Origin: Verrucomicrobiota bacterium
GTDB lineage: Bacteria > Verrucomicrobiota > Verrucomicrobiia > CAIQCK01
Direction of reading: 5' to 3'
DNA: 64,000 nt
NCBI GenBank assembly: GCA_026397915.1
Contig: JAPLTX010000029.1
Location: 1-64,000, forward strand
Numbering within the stretch: position 1 is the stretch's first letter; every line of letters begins with the position of its first letter. This document shows positions 42,279 through 50,988 of the stretch, piece by piece. A program made the translations under genes and the position numbers. Under the pieces are notes generated by a model, which saw only the letters and a program-made list of their open reading frames with translations, had not been told where the DNA came from and did no database searches.

Positions 42279-45095
42279 ATGAATATGCATCCCGTGTTGC
42301 TGACGATCATGGTGGCTGCGGTTCTGTTGCCGGCCGATGTGTTCGCTGCGGCCAAGTCGAAGGAGACTCCGCGACCGCAGGACGCGATTGATACGCTGCC
42401 GCCGTATTTCGGGCTGAAGCGGCTGGTGGCGGTGACGCAGTTCATCAACAAGAGCGGCTATCAGGGCCAGCTCCAGCTTGGCAACGGGCTGGCCGACATG
42501 CTCACCGACGCGCTGATACGCAGCGGCCGGTTCATCGTCATCGAGCGGCAGCAACTCAAGGACGTGCTGCGGGAACAGGACTTCGCGCAAAGCGGGCGGA
42601 CCGTGGCGGCCGGCGCGGCGGAGGTTGGGAAACTTTTGAATGCGCAAGCGATCGTCATCGGCACTGTCACCCACTACGACGAGCACGTGATGGTTGGATC
42701 GGGCGCGGTCGGGGGTGGACCGCAGTTTCAGGTTTCGACGGCGACGGCGCGGCTGCAGATCAACGTCCGCGTTGTGGACACGACCACCGGCGAGGTGATT
42801 TTGTCGCAGTCGAGTCGGGCGACCGACCAAGCCAGCGCGTTGGCGACGGCGTTCGGCGGTTCCGGTTTTGCCAAGACCGCCAGTGGCAAGGTCTGCCAGC
42901 GCGCCATCACCAACGCGGTCTGCAACATCTGCCGCACGATGGACGAGGTGCCGTGGCGCGGGCGCATTGTGGATGTGCGCGGTGACGACGTCATTATTAA
43001 CGCCGGCCAGCGGTTGGGCGTGGTGCCGGGCGACTGCTTCCGTGTGTTCACTGAGCACGATGTGCTGCTCGATCCGGAGACTGGCCTGCCGCTCGGCTCG
43101 CCGTTGTCGGCGGCCGGCGTCGTTCAGGTGCGCGAAGTGCAACAGAAGTTCGCCGTGGCGCGACCGCTCGCCGGCGCGAACTTCGCCCGCGGTCAGGTGC
43201 TTCGGTTCGTGCCCGCGTTCGAGATTTCATCGTCCTCGCCCGCGATGTCCTCGTCGTCGCCGTTACCGCCTGACGCGTCGGAGGTCGCCGCCATTCGCGC
43301 CAAGCACGCCAAAGGCGGCGGCACGACCAGCTTGGCGGAGTTGAACAAATACCTCGGTGATCATTCCGGCGACGTGAACGGTTTGTTGCTCCGAACGGCA
43401 ATCATTCTCAAGAGCACCACGGCCAACAAACACGTCGCGTTGCAGGACACCCGGCGGCTCCAGCAGTTGCGGCCGAACGATCTCGATCTGCCGGTGCTGG
43501 AGGCGCGCGCCGCGTTGGCGCTCAACGACCGGAAAGCGGCGCTGGCGGCGCTCGACCGTGCGCTGGAGATAGCGCCCGGCAATCTCGAAGCGGTGCTGCT
43601 GCATCGGCAGGTTGCGGAAATGATGGGCGACGCCGACATCGCGTTCCGTGACAGCCGCCGCGCCTGCAACCTCGGTTACAGACCTCGCCCGAAGCTCCGC
43701 AAGCCGCCGGAGAATTTCAGCGCGAAAGACCCGTTTGCGTTGTTGGCACCAGTTTACGGCCCGAAGATGCGAATTGCCCTGAGCACGTTTCGGGTGGAGC
43801 AGAGGAGCGCGGCGGCGCTGCTTGGCACGGGCCTGCCAGATGCGATTGCCGACCGGCTGGCGGGCACGGGCCGGTTCATTATGGTCGAGCGGCAGCAGAT
43901 TGCGGACGTGCTGCGCGAACAAGACTTTGCTAGGAGCGGGCGCACCGTGGAGCAAGCGGCGACGCAGATCGGCCGGCTGCTGAACGCGCAGGCACTGTTG
44001 TTTGGTGCGGTGACGCGGTTCGACGCGCGCATCACGAAGGGCCAGCAGGCATTTCAATACGGCGGCGCGCAGTTCGAGGCGGCCTACGCGACGGTGCATT
44101 TGGGCGCGGCGGCGCGCCTTGTGGACACTACAACCGGCCAAGTGATCTGCTCGAAGGAATCGTTTCAGCAGAAAACGAAGCCGGCGCTGGGTGGCGCCTA
44201 CGCCGATGACAAGATCCAGATGAACAGTCCGGGAATGGCGCGGCTGCCAGTTGAGGAAGTCAGCCGGATGGTCGTGGATGACATCGCGCTGCATTTGGCG
44301 CGCACGCTGCAAAATCGCGCGTGGTTGGGCCGGATCGTAGCCGTGCGCGGCGAAGACGTGTTCATCAACGCCGGGGCGGAGCAAGCTGTGATGCCTGGCG
44401 ATTGTTTCCTAGTGCTGTCTGAGGACGAGTTGCGCGACGCGGAAACGGGTTTGTCCCTTGGCACGGCCAAGAAAAGCGCGGGTGCCGTCGAGGTGAGCCA
44501 CGTCGAGGCGAAGTTTGCAATCGCGCGCGTCGTGCGCGGTAGTGGTCTTGCACGAGGCCATGCGCTGAAGTTTGTGCCGGCGCATGTTGTCAAAGGCCCA
44601 GCGGCAGCGGCTGTGGCGGTGCCGCCACCGGCCGAGACGCCGGAGGTGGCGCAGGCGCGCGCATTGTTCGCGAGAAAGGGCTTCTACGACGCCGACCGCG
44701 CGGTGGACGCGATTCTCGCCGTCAAGCCGGACGACGCCGGCGCGCGGTGGTTTCGGGCGGAGATCAATCTCAGGAGTTCCAGTGGGGACAGGTATCAGGC
44801 GATGCGCGACGCGCGGCTATTGCAGCAGATGCGGCCGGCCGACCCCGGGTTGCCGATGCTGGAGGCCCGCGCCGCGGAAGCGGCCCACGATGCCGAAGCA
44901 GCGCTGGCCGCGCTAGACCACGCGCTAAAGCTTGATCCACAGAACGTGGACACGCTGTTGTGGCACAAGGAATTGGCCGGCTCGCTCGGCGATGCCGAAG
45001 CGGTTGCACGGGATGCCCGGCGGTTGTTCAACCTGGGCGTGGACTCGGCGAAGGCTAAACGCCGCGCGCCGAAGACGCCGACAGTGAAAACATGA
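42279..45095 (+). CDS. Exported protein with two CsgG-like domains and TPR-like repeats
   Basis: A 938-residue protein with a signal peptide (HPVLLTIMVAAVLLPADVFA). The first CsgG-like domain covers about residues 45-230 (LVAVTQFINKSG, DMLTDALIRSGRFIVIERQQ, LLNAQAIVIGTVTHYD, RVVDTTTGEVILSQ). A beta-type module follows (INAGQRLGVVPGDCFRVF), then a TPR-like stretch at about 345-465. The whole set repeats from about 490: RFIMVERQQIADVLREQDFA, RLVDTTTGQVICSKE, VMPGDCFLVLSED, then TPR-like to the end. CsgG forms the curli secretion channel, but exported CsgG-domain proteins without curli genes are common and of unknown role. No Cys follows the signal peptide, so it is not an obvious lipoprotein. 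Confidence 0.82.
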   Translation: MNMHPVLLTIMVAAVLLPADVFAAAKSKETPRPQDAIDTLPPYFGLKRLVAVTQFINKSGYQGQLQLGNGLADMLTDALIRSGRFIVIERQQLKDVLREQDFAQSGRTVAAGAAEVGKLLNAQAIVIGTVTHYDEHVMVGSGAVGGGPQFQVSTATARLQINVRVVDTTTGEVILSQSSRATDQASALATAFGGSGFAKTASGKVCQRAITNAVCNICRTMDEVPWRGRIVDVRGDDVIINAGQRLGVVPGDCFRVFTEHDVLLDPETGLPLGSPLSAAGVVQVREVQQKFAVARPLAGANFARGQVLRFVPAFEISSSSPAMSSSSPLPPDASEVAAIRAKHAKGGGTTSLAELNKYLGDHSGDVNGLLLRTAIILKSTTANKHVALQDTRRLQQLRPNDLDLPVLEARAALALNDRKAALAALDRALEIAPGNLEAVLLHRQVAEMMGDADIAFRDSRRACNLGYRPRPKLRKPPENFSAKDPFALLAPVYGPKMRIALSTFRVEQRSAAALLGTGLPDAIADRLAGTGRFIMVERQQIADVLREQDFARSGRTVEQAATQIGRLLNAQALLFGAVTRFDARITKGQQAFQYGGAQFEAAYATVHLGAAARLVDTTTGQVICSKESFQQKTKPALGGAYADDKIQMNSPGMARLPVEEVSRMVVDDIALHLARTLQNRAWLGRIVAVRGEDVFINAGAEQAVMPGDCFLVLSEDELRDAETGLSLGTAKKSAGAVEVSHVEAKFAIARVVRGSGLARGHALKFVPAHVVKGPAAAAVAVPPPAETPEVAQARALFARKGFYDADRAVDAILAVKPDDAGARWFRAEINLRSSSGDRYQAMRDARLLQQMRPADPGLPMLEARAAEAAHDAEAALAALDHALKLDPQNVDTLLWHKELAGSLGDAEAVARDARRLFNLGVDSAKAKRRAPKTPTVKT

Positions 45096-45177
45096 TGTGG
45101 ATGACATCGTCCGTGGTGGTTTGTCGCAGGCAACGAAAGCTTTACCGCGGCGCGATTCGGTGCTACCGGTCTTACCG

Positions 45178-46404
45178 ATGAGCACGACGCCAACAGCACC
45201 AGCTAAGAAAGTCAACCTGCGCCGGCCCGGCATCATGGAGGCGGTGCAGCAACAGGTGGAACAACACTACCGCAGCGTGGTGGTGGAGAAGCTGCGCGCC
45301 TCCGGCAACGTGTTGTCAGCGGCGGGCCTGACGGTGCGGTTGGCGAAACAGTTCGGCTTTTGCTATGGCGTGGAGCGTGCGATTGACTTGGCTTACTCGG
45401 CGCGGAAGGTTTTCAAGGACAAGAAGATCTACATCCTGGGCGAGATTATTCACAACCCGGAGGTCAACGAGCAGATCGGACGGATGGGCATCAAGTCACT
45501 GGCCGGCGAGAACAGCGAGGCGTCGCTCGACGACGTGACGGCCAATGACGTGGTGATCGTGCCGGCGTTTGGCACCGAGGTGGACACGATGAGCCGGCTG
45601 AAGGCGATCGGCTGTCAGCTCGTGGACACGACCTGCGGCGACGTGCTCAGCGTCTGGAAGCGCGTCACGCAATACGCGTCGGAGGAGATCACCTCCATCA
45701 TCCACGGCAAGGCGTGGCACGAGGAGACCAAGGCCACTAGTTCGCGCGCGCTGGCGAAAGGGCCGGGGCATTACCTTGTGGTGTATGACCTCGCGGAAAC
45801 GGACTACGTCTGCAACTACATCCGCCACGGCGGCAGCAAGGCGGAGTTCCTGAAGAAATTCGAGGGTGCGCACTCGCCGGACTTCGATCCCGACCGCGAT
45901 CTTCAGTGCCTCGGCCTTGCCAATCAGACCACCATGCTCCGCAGTGAAACGGAGGATGTGCAGCGGCGGCTCCGGCAGGCGGTCCTCGACCGCTACGGCG
46001 AGACTGAGCTGGTGCAGCGATTCCGTTTCTTCGATACCATCTGCGGCGCCACGCAGGAGCGGCAAGACGCGCTGGACGAACTGCTCGCGCAACCGCTGGA
46101 TCTGATGATCGTGGTTGGCGGCTATAACAGCAGCAACACGTCGCATCTGGTGGAGATGTCCGAAGTCAAGCATCCGACCTACTTCATCAAGTCCGCCAGC
46201 ATGATTGTTTCCGACAAACGCATCTGCCATTACAGTTTGAAACTTCAGAAAGAAATCGAGACGGAAGACTGGATGCCGAGCCGCGGGCCGACAGCCATCG
46301 GCGTCACCGCCGGCGCGTCGTGTCCGAACAACTTGATCGAGGAAACGATCCGCCGGTTGTTTGAGTTGCGCGGCGTGTCGCTCGAGGAGTTACTGAAAAA
46401 ATAG
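45178..46404 (+). CDS. ispH: 4-hydroxy-3-methylbut-2-enyl diphosphate reductase (long IspH type)
   Basis: A 408-residue enzyme, the last step of the MEP isoprenoid pathway. The three [4Fe-4S] cysteines are in QFGFCYGVERA (C62), LVDTTCGDVLSVW and TAGASCPNNLI. Segments ILGEIIHNPEVNEQ and GGYNSSNTSHL are standard. The length and the inserted middle (EETKATSSRALAKGPGHYL) match the cyanobacterial/plant-like long form, not the ~310-residue proteobacterial form. I chose ATG 45178; a GTG at 45097 would add 27 residues without conservation. It follows the CsgG-type gene by 82 bases. Confidence 0.92.
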   Translation: MSTTPTAPAKKVNLRRPGIMEAVQQQVEQHYRSVVVEKLRASGNVLSAAGLTVRLAKQFGFCYGVERAIDLAYSARKVFKDKKIYILGEIIHNPEVNEQIGRMGIKSLAGENSEASLDDVTANDVVIVPAFGTEVDTMSRLKAIGCQLVDTTCGDVLSVWKRVTQYASEEITSIIHGKAWHEETKATSSRALAKGPGHYLVVYDLAETDYVCNYIRHGGSKAEFLKKFEGAHSPDFDPDRDLQCLGLANQTTMLRSETEDVQRRLRQAVLDRYGETELVQRFRFFDTICGATQERQDALDELLAQPLDLMIVVGGYNSSNTSHLVEMSEVKHPTYFIKSASMIVSDKRICHYSLKLQKEIETEDWMPSRGPTAIGVTAGASCPNNLIEETIRRLFELRGVSLEELLKK

Positions 46405-46440
46405 CGCGGCACAGGCATTCTGGCCTGAGTCGTTCGCCGT

Positions 46441-47463
46441 ATGAAACCACGAGCGTTGGCGAGTTCGGTTCTTCGAGTGTTGACTGCCTTGCTGGCGGTT
46501 GCGGTGATGCTGTTCGTAGCGCTGTTTTACATGACCCATTGCGGGCCGAGGAACCCGGAGCGCGTCGTGAAGACCACTGACCAGGAGGAACTGCGGCAAT
46601 TGAGCGACCGGCTCGCTGCGCACATCCGGAAACTCGCTGGCGACATCGGCGAGCGGAACGTTTTCAAACCCGACGCCTACCGCCGCGCAGCGGACTACAT
46701 CACCGGTGTGTTTCGCGGCGCAGGCTACGAAGTGGATCGGCAACCTTATGAGGCTGAGCGTGTCACGTGTGTGAACCTCACGGCGGCACGAGGTGGATCA
46801 GCCTTGCCCAACCAGATCGTTGTGGTCGGCGCACATTACGATTCGGTTCACGGCTCTCCCGGCGCGAACGACAACGGCAGCGCGGTGGCGGCGCTGCTGG
46901 AACTGGCGCGGAAGTTTGCCGGCGAGAAGACGGGGCGGACCGTCGAGTTTGTGGCGTTCGCAAACGAGGAACCACCGTTCTTCCTTACCGACAAGATGGG
47001 CAGTCGTGTTTACGCCCTCGGATGCCGCCAGCGTTGTGATGATATCCGCGCGATGATCTCGTTGGAGACGATGGGCTGCTACAGCAACGAGCCGGGCAGC
47101 CAGCGTTATCCGCCGTTCTTCAACCTCTTCTATCCTGACTGCGGCAATTTCATCGCCTTCGTCGGCAACATCGCCTCGCGCCCGCTCATCAGCCGCGCCG
47201 CTCGCGTCTTCCGCTCGAACAGCAATTTCCCTTTGGAGACCGTGGCGGCGCCCGCGTTCGTGCCTGGCATCAACTGGTCCGACCACGACTCGTTCTGGCG
47301 GGAGGGCTGGCGCGCTTTCATGGTCACCGACACCGCGCCGTATCGCTATCCCCACTACCACGAAGCGACCGATACGCCCGACAAGGTCAACTGCGATGCG
47401 CTGGCGCGCGTAACGATGGGAATTGAAGCGGTGGTGCGGGACTTGGCGAATAACGCCGACTAA
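46441..47463 (+). CDS. M28-family metallopeptidase, membrane-anchored or exported
   Basis: A 340-residue protein with an N-terminal hydrophobic segment (LTALLAVAVMLFVALFYM). The di-zinc peptidase core has VVVGAHYDSVHGSPGANDNG (His and bridging Asp), FVAFANEEPPFF (catalytic and binding Glu), SLETMG and, near the end, YRYPHYHEATDTPDKVN (last His). It resembles the aminopeptidase Y/QC-like M28 group. It probably trims peptides in the periplasm. It starts 36 bases after ispH on the same strand. Confidence 0.87.
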   Translation: MKPRALASSVLRVLTALLAVAVMLFVALFYMTHCGPRNPERVVKTTDQEELRQLSDRLAAHIRKLAGDIGERNVFKPDAYRRAADYITGVFRGAGYEVDRQPYEAERVTCVNLTAARGGSALPNQIVVVGAHYDSVHGSPGANDNGSAVAALLELARKFAGEKTGRTVEFVAFANEEPPFFLTDKMGSRVYALGCRQRCDDIRAMISLETMGCYSNEPGSQRYPPFFNLFYPDCGNFIAFVGNIASRPLISRAARVFRSNSNFPLETVAAPAFVPGINWSDHDSFWREGWRAFMVTDTAPYRYPHYHEATDTPDKVNCDALARVTMGIEAVVRDLANNAD

Positions 47464-47483
47464 CGCGGAGCGCTCGCGTCAAC

Positions 47484-47750
47484 TTATGCTTTGCCCGTTG
47501 TGGTTTCGCCGTCGGGGCGTTTCGTCTTGATGCCGAAAGCGATGATGGCGCCACCGAGCGCGGCAATCAGCACTGTCAGGATGAGTGAAAGCTCCGAGAA
47601 CACCGCAGCGAGGACGACGAGTCCGGATCCTGTGCAAAGACGCAAAGCGCGGTTGCGCACATACCGCGCCACCAGTGCGGAGAGCGTCGTTACAACAACC
47701 ACCACCAGCAGCAGGATGGCCGAATAGAAAGTTGCTCCGGAATTACCCAT
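47484..47750 (-). CDS. Small two-helix membrane protein
   Basis: An 88-residue protein with two hydrophobic stretches (FYSAILLLVVVVVTTLSALVA in part, and GLVVLAAVFSELSLILTVLI) separated by a short basic loop. It has a Gly/Lys-rich C-terminus. Upstream, GAAAGGAAA precedes the ATG. No family is recognised. It is convergent with the M28 gene with a 20-base gap. Confidence 0.6.
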   Translation of the reverse strand: MGNSGATFYSAILLLVVVVVTTLSALVARYVRNRALRLCTGSGLVVLAAVFSELSLILTVLIAALGGAIIAFGIKTKRPDGETTTGKA

Positions 47751-47806
47751 GACTGTTTTCCTTTCTCATTTCATTCGACGACGTTGAATAGAGCCACAAG
47801 AAGATC

Positions 47807-48514
47807 TTACGATTTCAGAAACCGGACGGCGACCGGCTGCCAGAGCGGGATGTGGCCGCGCGCGGCGGGCGTGCGGCTCAGGCGCAGCAGCGGCTGCGAA
47901 TCGAACGCATTCACACACGGCGTCGGCGAGGCGACGAACTCGTCGAGAAAGAACCGCGTCATCGGTTTGAACAACTCCGAGACGCTCTTCGCCGTCAGGT
48001 AGTGTTCGTGAAACCGGACCTTGGCGTGATACTCGAACGTGGCCACGAAACAGGAGCCGCTGAAGGCTTCGTTGATGGCCCGCGTGATGCCCTCGCGGAC
48101 GGGCGGCTCGATGTGCTCGAACACCGACACACACGAGATGTGCGTCAGGTCGTGCCGTGACTCCAGCAGAGCCTTCAGTTCCGTGTAGGTGGAATTTGAC
48201 CGGACACACTCGATGTTCCTCGCCGATGCCGGGCCTTGCGCGTTCGGGTCCATGATCACCACCTGCTTCACATGCTGCGCCAGGATTTCGCCCAGAAACC
48301 CCGCGCCCGTGGCCGGCGAGCCGCCGCCGATGTCCAGCACCACCGAGTCTGGCGTCAGGTCGAGAAGCTCGATCACCTTGAAGTATTCCCAGAACCGCTG
48401 ACTCATCTTGCCGCCGCCCGCGCGGCCGAACACAGTGCCGTCCCACTCCGCGGGATGCTCCGGCGAGCCGTAGCGTTTCCACAACTCTGATTTCAGCGCG
48501 CGGGTGACGTTCAT
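47807..48514 (-). CDS. Class I SAM-dependent methyltransferase
   Basis: A 235-residue Rossmann-type methyltransferase. Motif I is VVLDIGGGSPATGAGFLGE near residue 60; post-I is VVIMDPNA; the motif-IV region is SCVSVFEHIEPPVREGI, with the FEH form seen in small-molecule methyltransferases. The start is ATG 48514 (MNVTRALKSE); the frame is open upstream without conserved sequence. It follows recO by 44 bases. The substrate is unknown. Confidence 0.82.
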   Translation of the reverse strand: MNVTRALKSELWKRYGSPEHPAEWDGTVFGRAGGGKMSQRFWEYFKVIELLDLTPDSVVLDIGGGSPATGAGFLGEILAQHVKQVVIMDPNAQGPASARNIECVRSNSTYTELKALLESRHDLTHISCVSVFEHIEPPVREGITRAINEAFSGSCFVATFEYHAKVRFHEHYLTAKSVSELFKPMTRFFLDEFVASPTPCVNAFDSQPLLRLSRTPAARGHIPLWQPVAVRFLKS

Positions 48515-48558
48515 GGTCTTTGGCGTGCCGGCACTTTCTCCCGCCCCGGCCAGCCCCG

Positions 48559-49215
48559 TCAAGCAGCCTTTCGAGGCGGCGCGTTGATGAACTGGCGCGA
48601 TTTGGGCAGGCGGCCGAATTGCTGGCCGATGGCGTTCATGAGGAAGGCATCAATCTGGCGGTGTTGGGCGGCGGTGAGGCGCAGGCGGGCGAGGCCGGGG
48701 GCGTCGTCGAGCAGGTCGCTCATGATGCGGCGCGTGCCGGGGTCGAAGGGGAGGGCGGCGACATCGGGCCGGAAGCCGAGGGCGTCGAGGGCGAGCAGTT
48801 CGAAGCGCGCCATGAAGAGCGGCGTGGGCTGGGCGGTGTCAAGCGCGGAGAGGGATTCGGTGAGCAGCTTGAACAGCGGCGGCACGGGGCCTTCCGGCTC
48901 GGTGGCGAGGTCCACGAGTTCGCAGCAGTAGCTGGCGGCGTTGAACGCGTCGAGCCGCTCGCGGATGCGCGGGAACGGGTTCTCGACATAGCATTCGGTT
49001 AGCGTGTGCAGCTCGCCGCGGCGGCTGGGGACGAAGACGAGGTCGTCGAGGTAGAGGAGGTCGAGCTTGCCGCGGAACGGACTCTTGGGCCGGTGCGCGC
49101 CCTTGGCGACGGTGCGGAGCTTGCCGAAGTCGCGCGTGAACCACGTGACGATGAGGCTGGTCTCGCTCCAGTCGGAGGTGCGCAGGACGACGCCGGATGT
49201 ATCGGTCAAAGGCAT
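48559..49215 (-). CDS. recO: DNA repair protein RecO
   Basis: A 218-residue RecO. The N-terminal OB fold has VVLRTSDWSETSLIVTWFTRDFGKL and AKGAHRPKSPFRGKLD, then LTECYVENPFPRIRE. The helical C-terminal part begins ASYCCELVDL and has FELLALDALGFRPDV. No zinc-cysteine cluster is present in the C-terminal half, as in many RecO proteins. RecO loads RecA with RecR at gaps. A heptanucleotide array stands directly upstream of its start. Confidence 0.9.
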   Translation of the reverse strand: MPLTDTSGVVLRTSDWSETSLIVTWFTRDFGKLRTVAKGAHRPKSPFRGKLDLLYLDDLVFVPSRRGELHTLTECYVENPFPRIRERLDAFNAASYCCELVDLATEPEGPVPPLFKLLTESLSALDTAQPTPLFMARFELLALDALGFRPDVAALPFDPGTRRIMSDLLDDAPGLARLRLTAAQHRQIDAFLMNAIGQQFGRLPKSRQFINAPPRKAA

Positions 49216-49220
49216 GAGGA

Positions 49221-49255
49221 AATGCGGAATGCGGAATGCGGAGTGCGGAATGCGT
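49221..49255 (+). repeat. Degenerate heptanucleotide tandem repeat (AATGCGG type)
   Basis: Five 7-bp units (AATGCGG three times, AGTGCGG, AATGCGT) lie 5 bases upstream of the recO start. The 180 bases after it are low-complexity sequence (GCGGAGG-rich, then CTCCGCAGTCTCTGCGTCTC) that looks like a further decayed inverted repeat, but I cannot define its edges. Confidence 0.7.
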
Positions 49256-49443
49256 AAGGGCGTGGAGGCTGAACGCGGAGGCGCGGAGGAGGCAGAGGAG
49301 TGCAGAGGGGATTGAGAACTCTGCGAACCTCCGCAGTCTCTGCGTCTCTGCGTTGAGTTTGTGTGCTCATCGGGCGGACTTCAGATTTGCAGTTCGCGCC
49401 GCCCGTTGCAATCCCAAGCCGTCGGGTGCTACACTCCGCGCCC

Positions 49444-50484
49444 ATGAACCGAGAGCTTCTCTCCGTCATCTCCCGTCTCCCAGTGCTCCTCGTCATCGCT
49501 TGCTTGGCCACGACCCTTGAGGCCGACGAGCCGAAGCCCGCGACGGCGTTGCCCCCGGCCATTGTCAAAGCGCTCGACGGCTGGAATCCCGCAAAGGTCA
49601 CAGAGTTGAGCTTTCGGGACTTGGAAATCCGCGATGAAGACCTTGCTGCACTCAAGCTGCTGCCGCAGTTGAAGCATCTTGACCTATCCAACACGAAGAT
49701 CAGCGACGCGGAGCTGAAACATTTGAAGCCGCTGACGCAGTTGCAGGAGCTTTGGCTCTCCGGCACGCAGGTCGGCGACGCGGGGCTGGAGCATCTGAAG
49801 CCGCTGATGCAGTTGCAGAGGTTTCACCTCGACGGCACGAAGATCAGCGATGCGGGGTTGGAACACCTGAAACCGCTGACGCAGTTGAAGAAGCTTGACC
49901 TATCCAACACGAAGATCAGCGACGCGGGGCTGGAGTATCTGAAACCGTTGACGCAGTTGAATCGGCTTGACCTCGGAGGCACGCAGGTCGGCGGCGCGGG
50001 GCTGGAGTATCTGAAACCGTTGACGCAGTTGATCGAGCTTTACCTTACCGGCACGAAGGTCAGTGATGCAAGGCTGGTGCATCTGAAGATGCTGACGCAG
50101 TTGGAGTATCTTGACCTCGGAGACACGCAGGTCGGCGGCACGGGGCTGGAGCATCTGAAACCGCTGACGAAGTTGCAGTTGCTTGACCTCAGAGGCACGC
50201 AGGTCAGTGGCGCGGGGCTGGAGCATCTGAAACCGCTGACGCAGTTGAAGTGGCTTTTGCTTGAGAGCACGCAGGTCAGCGACGCGGGGCTGGAGCGTCT
50301 AAAACCGATGACGCAGTTGGAGTATCTTGACCTCTCCCGCACGAAGGTCAGCGACACTGGGTTGGAGCATCTGAAGAAGCTGACGCAGTTGGGTATGCTT
50401 CGCCTCTCCGGCACGAAGGTGACGAAGGCGGGAGCAGATGTGCTTCAGAAGTCTCTGCCGAAGTGTCATTTCATTTGGTGGTAG
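49444..50484 (+). CDS. Exported leucine-rich-repeat protein
   Basis: A 346-residue protein with a signal peptide (LPVLLVIACLATTLEADE) and about eleven 24-residue leucine-rich repeats from residue 52, consensus LTQLKxLDLSGTQVSDAGLEHLKP. The 72-bp DNA repeat is well preserved, indicating recent expansion or gene conversion. The unit type (SDAGL) is that of the cysteine-containing/F-box-like LRRs widespread in Planctomycetes and Verrucomicrobiota. Such proteins bind other proteins; the partner is unknown. The ATG at 49444 was chosen for the signal peptide. Confidence 0.85.
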   Translation: MNRELLSVISRLPVLLVIACLATTLEADEPKPATALPPAIVKALDGWNPAKVTELSFRDLEIRDEDLAALKLLPQLKHLDLSNTKISDAELKHLKPLTQLQELWLSGTQVGDAGLEHLKPLMQLQRFHLDGTKISDAGLEHLKPLTQLKKLDLSNTKISDAGLEYLKPLTQLNRLDLGGTQVGGAGLEYLKPLTQLIELYLTGTKVSDARLVHLKMLTQLEYLDLGDTQVGGTGLEHLKPLTKLQLLDLRGTQVSGAGLEHLKPLTQLKWLLLESTQVSDAGLERLKPMTQLEYLDLSRTKVSDTGLEHLKKLTQLGMLRLSGTKVTKAGADVLQKSLPKCHFIWW

Positions 50485-50545
50485 CCCGGCAAAACGACCC
50501 GGCGGCGGAGGAGGGCGCGGCGGGGGCATATCCGGGCGTTGGCAC

Positions 50546-50809
50546 CACCCACCCCTAGAAGCGCTACCACCCAGTCCTAGCGTTGCTACCCCCCACCCCT
50601 AGAAGCGCTACCACCCAGTCCTAGCGTTGCTACCCCCCACCCCAAGAAGCGCTTGCACCCACCCCAAGAAGCGCTCGCACCCACCCCAAGAAGCGCTCGC
50701 ACCCACCCCAAGAAGCGCTCGCACCCACCCCAAGAAGCGCTCGCACCCACCCCAAGAAGCGCTCGCACCCACCCCTAGCGACGGTAGGACCCACCCCACG
50801 ACGAGCTTG
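50546..50809 (+). repeat. 22-bp minisatellite, 12 units
   Basis: Twelve 22-bp units run without interruption. Units 6-10 are essentially identical (CACCCACCCCAAGAAGCGCT then CG). Units 1-4 alternate between two variants (ending GAAGCGCTAC or AGCGTTGCTAC), a 44-bp higher-order period; the last two are diverged. Because 22 is not a multiple of 3 the array shifts frame every unit, so it is not a coding repeat. The rest of 50485-50988 has only the heptad array at 50847. Confidence 0.88.
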
Positions 50810-50846
50810 GGGATAGGCCAAGAGGCGTAAATACAGTTGGTTATGG

Positions 50847-50888
50847 AGCTATCAGCTATCAGCTATCAGCTTTCAGCCGTCAGCTTCG
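50847..50888 (+). repeat. Degenerate heptanucleotide tandem repeat (AGCTATC type)
   Basis: Six 7-bp units occur here: AGCTATC three times, AGCTTTC, AGCCGTC, AGCTTCG. It is the reverse complement family of the array at 18458-18492, 32 kb away. Confidence 0.75.
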
Positions 50889-50988
50889 GAATTGGAAAGT
50901 GACAGCTCAAGCGAGAATCAGCAGGAGGCCCACGGCTCAGCCGGAGACTTCGTCCTATCCGAAAACCAAGAGAGGCTCGTTCTTCCCG

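Noticed and set aside
50546-50809. CRISPR array
   Set aside because: The units are directly adjacent with no spacers and no cas genes are present; it is a minisatellite.
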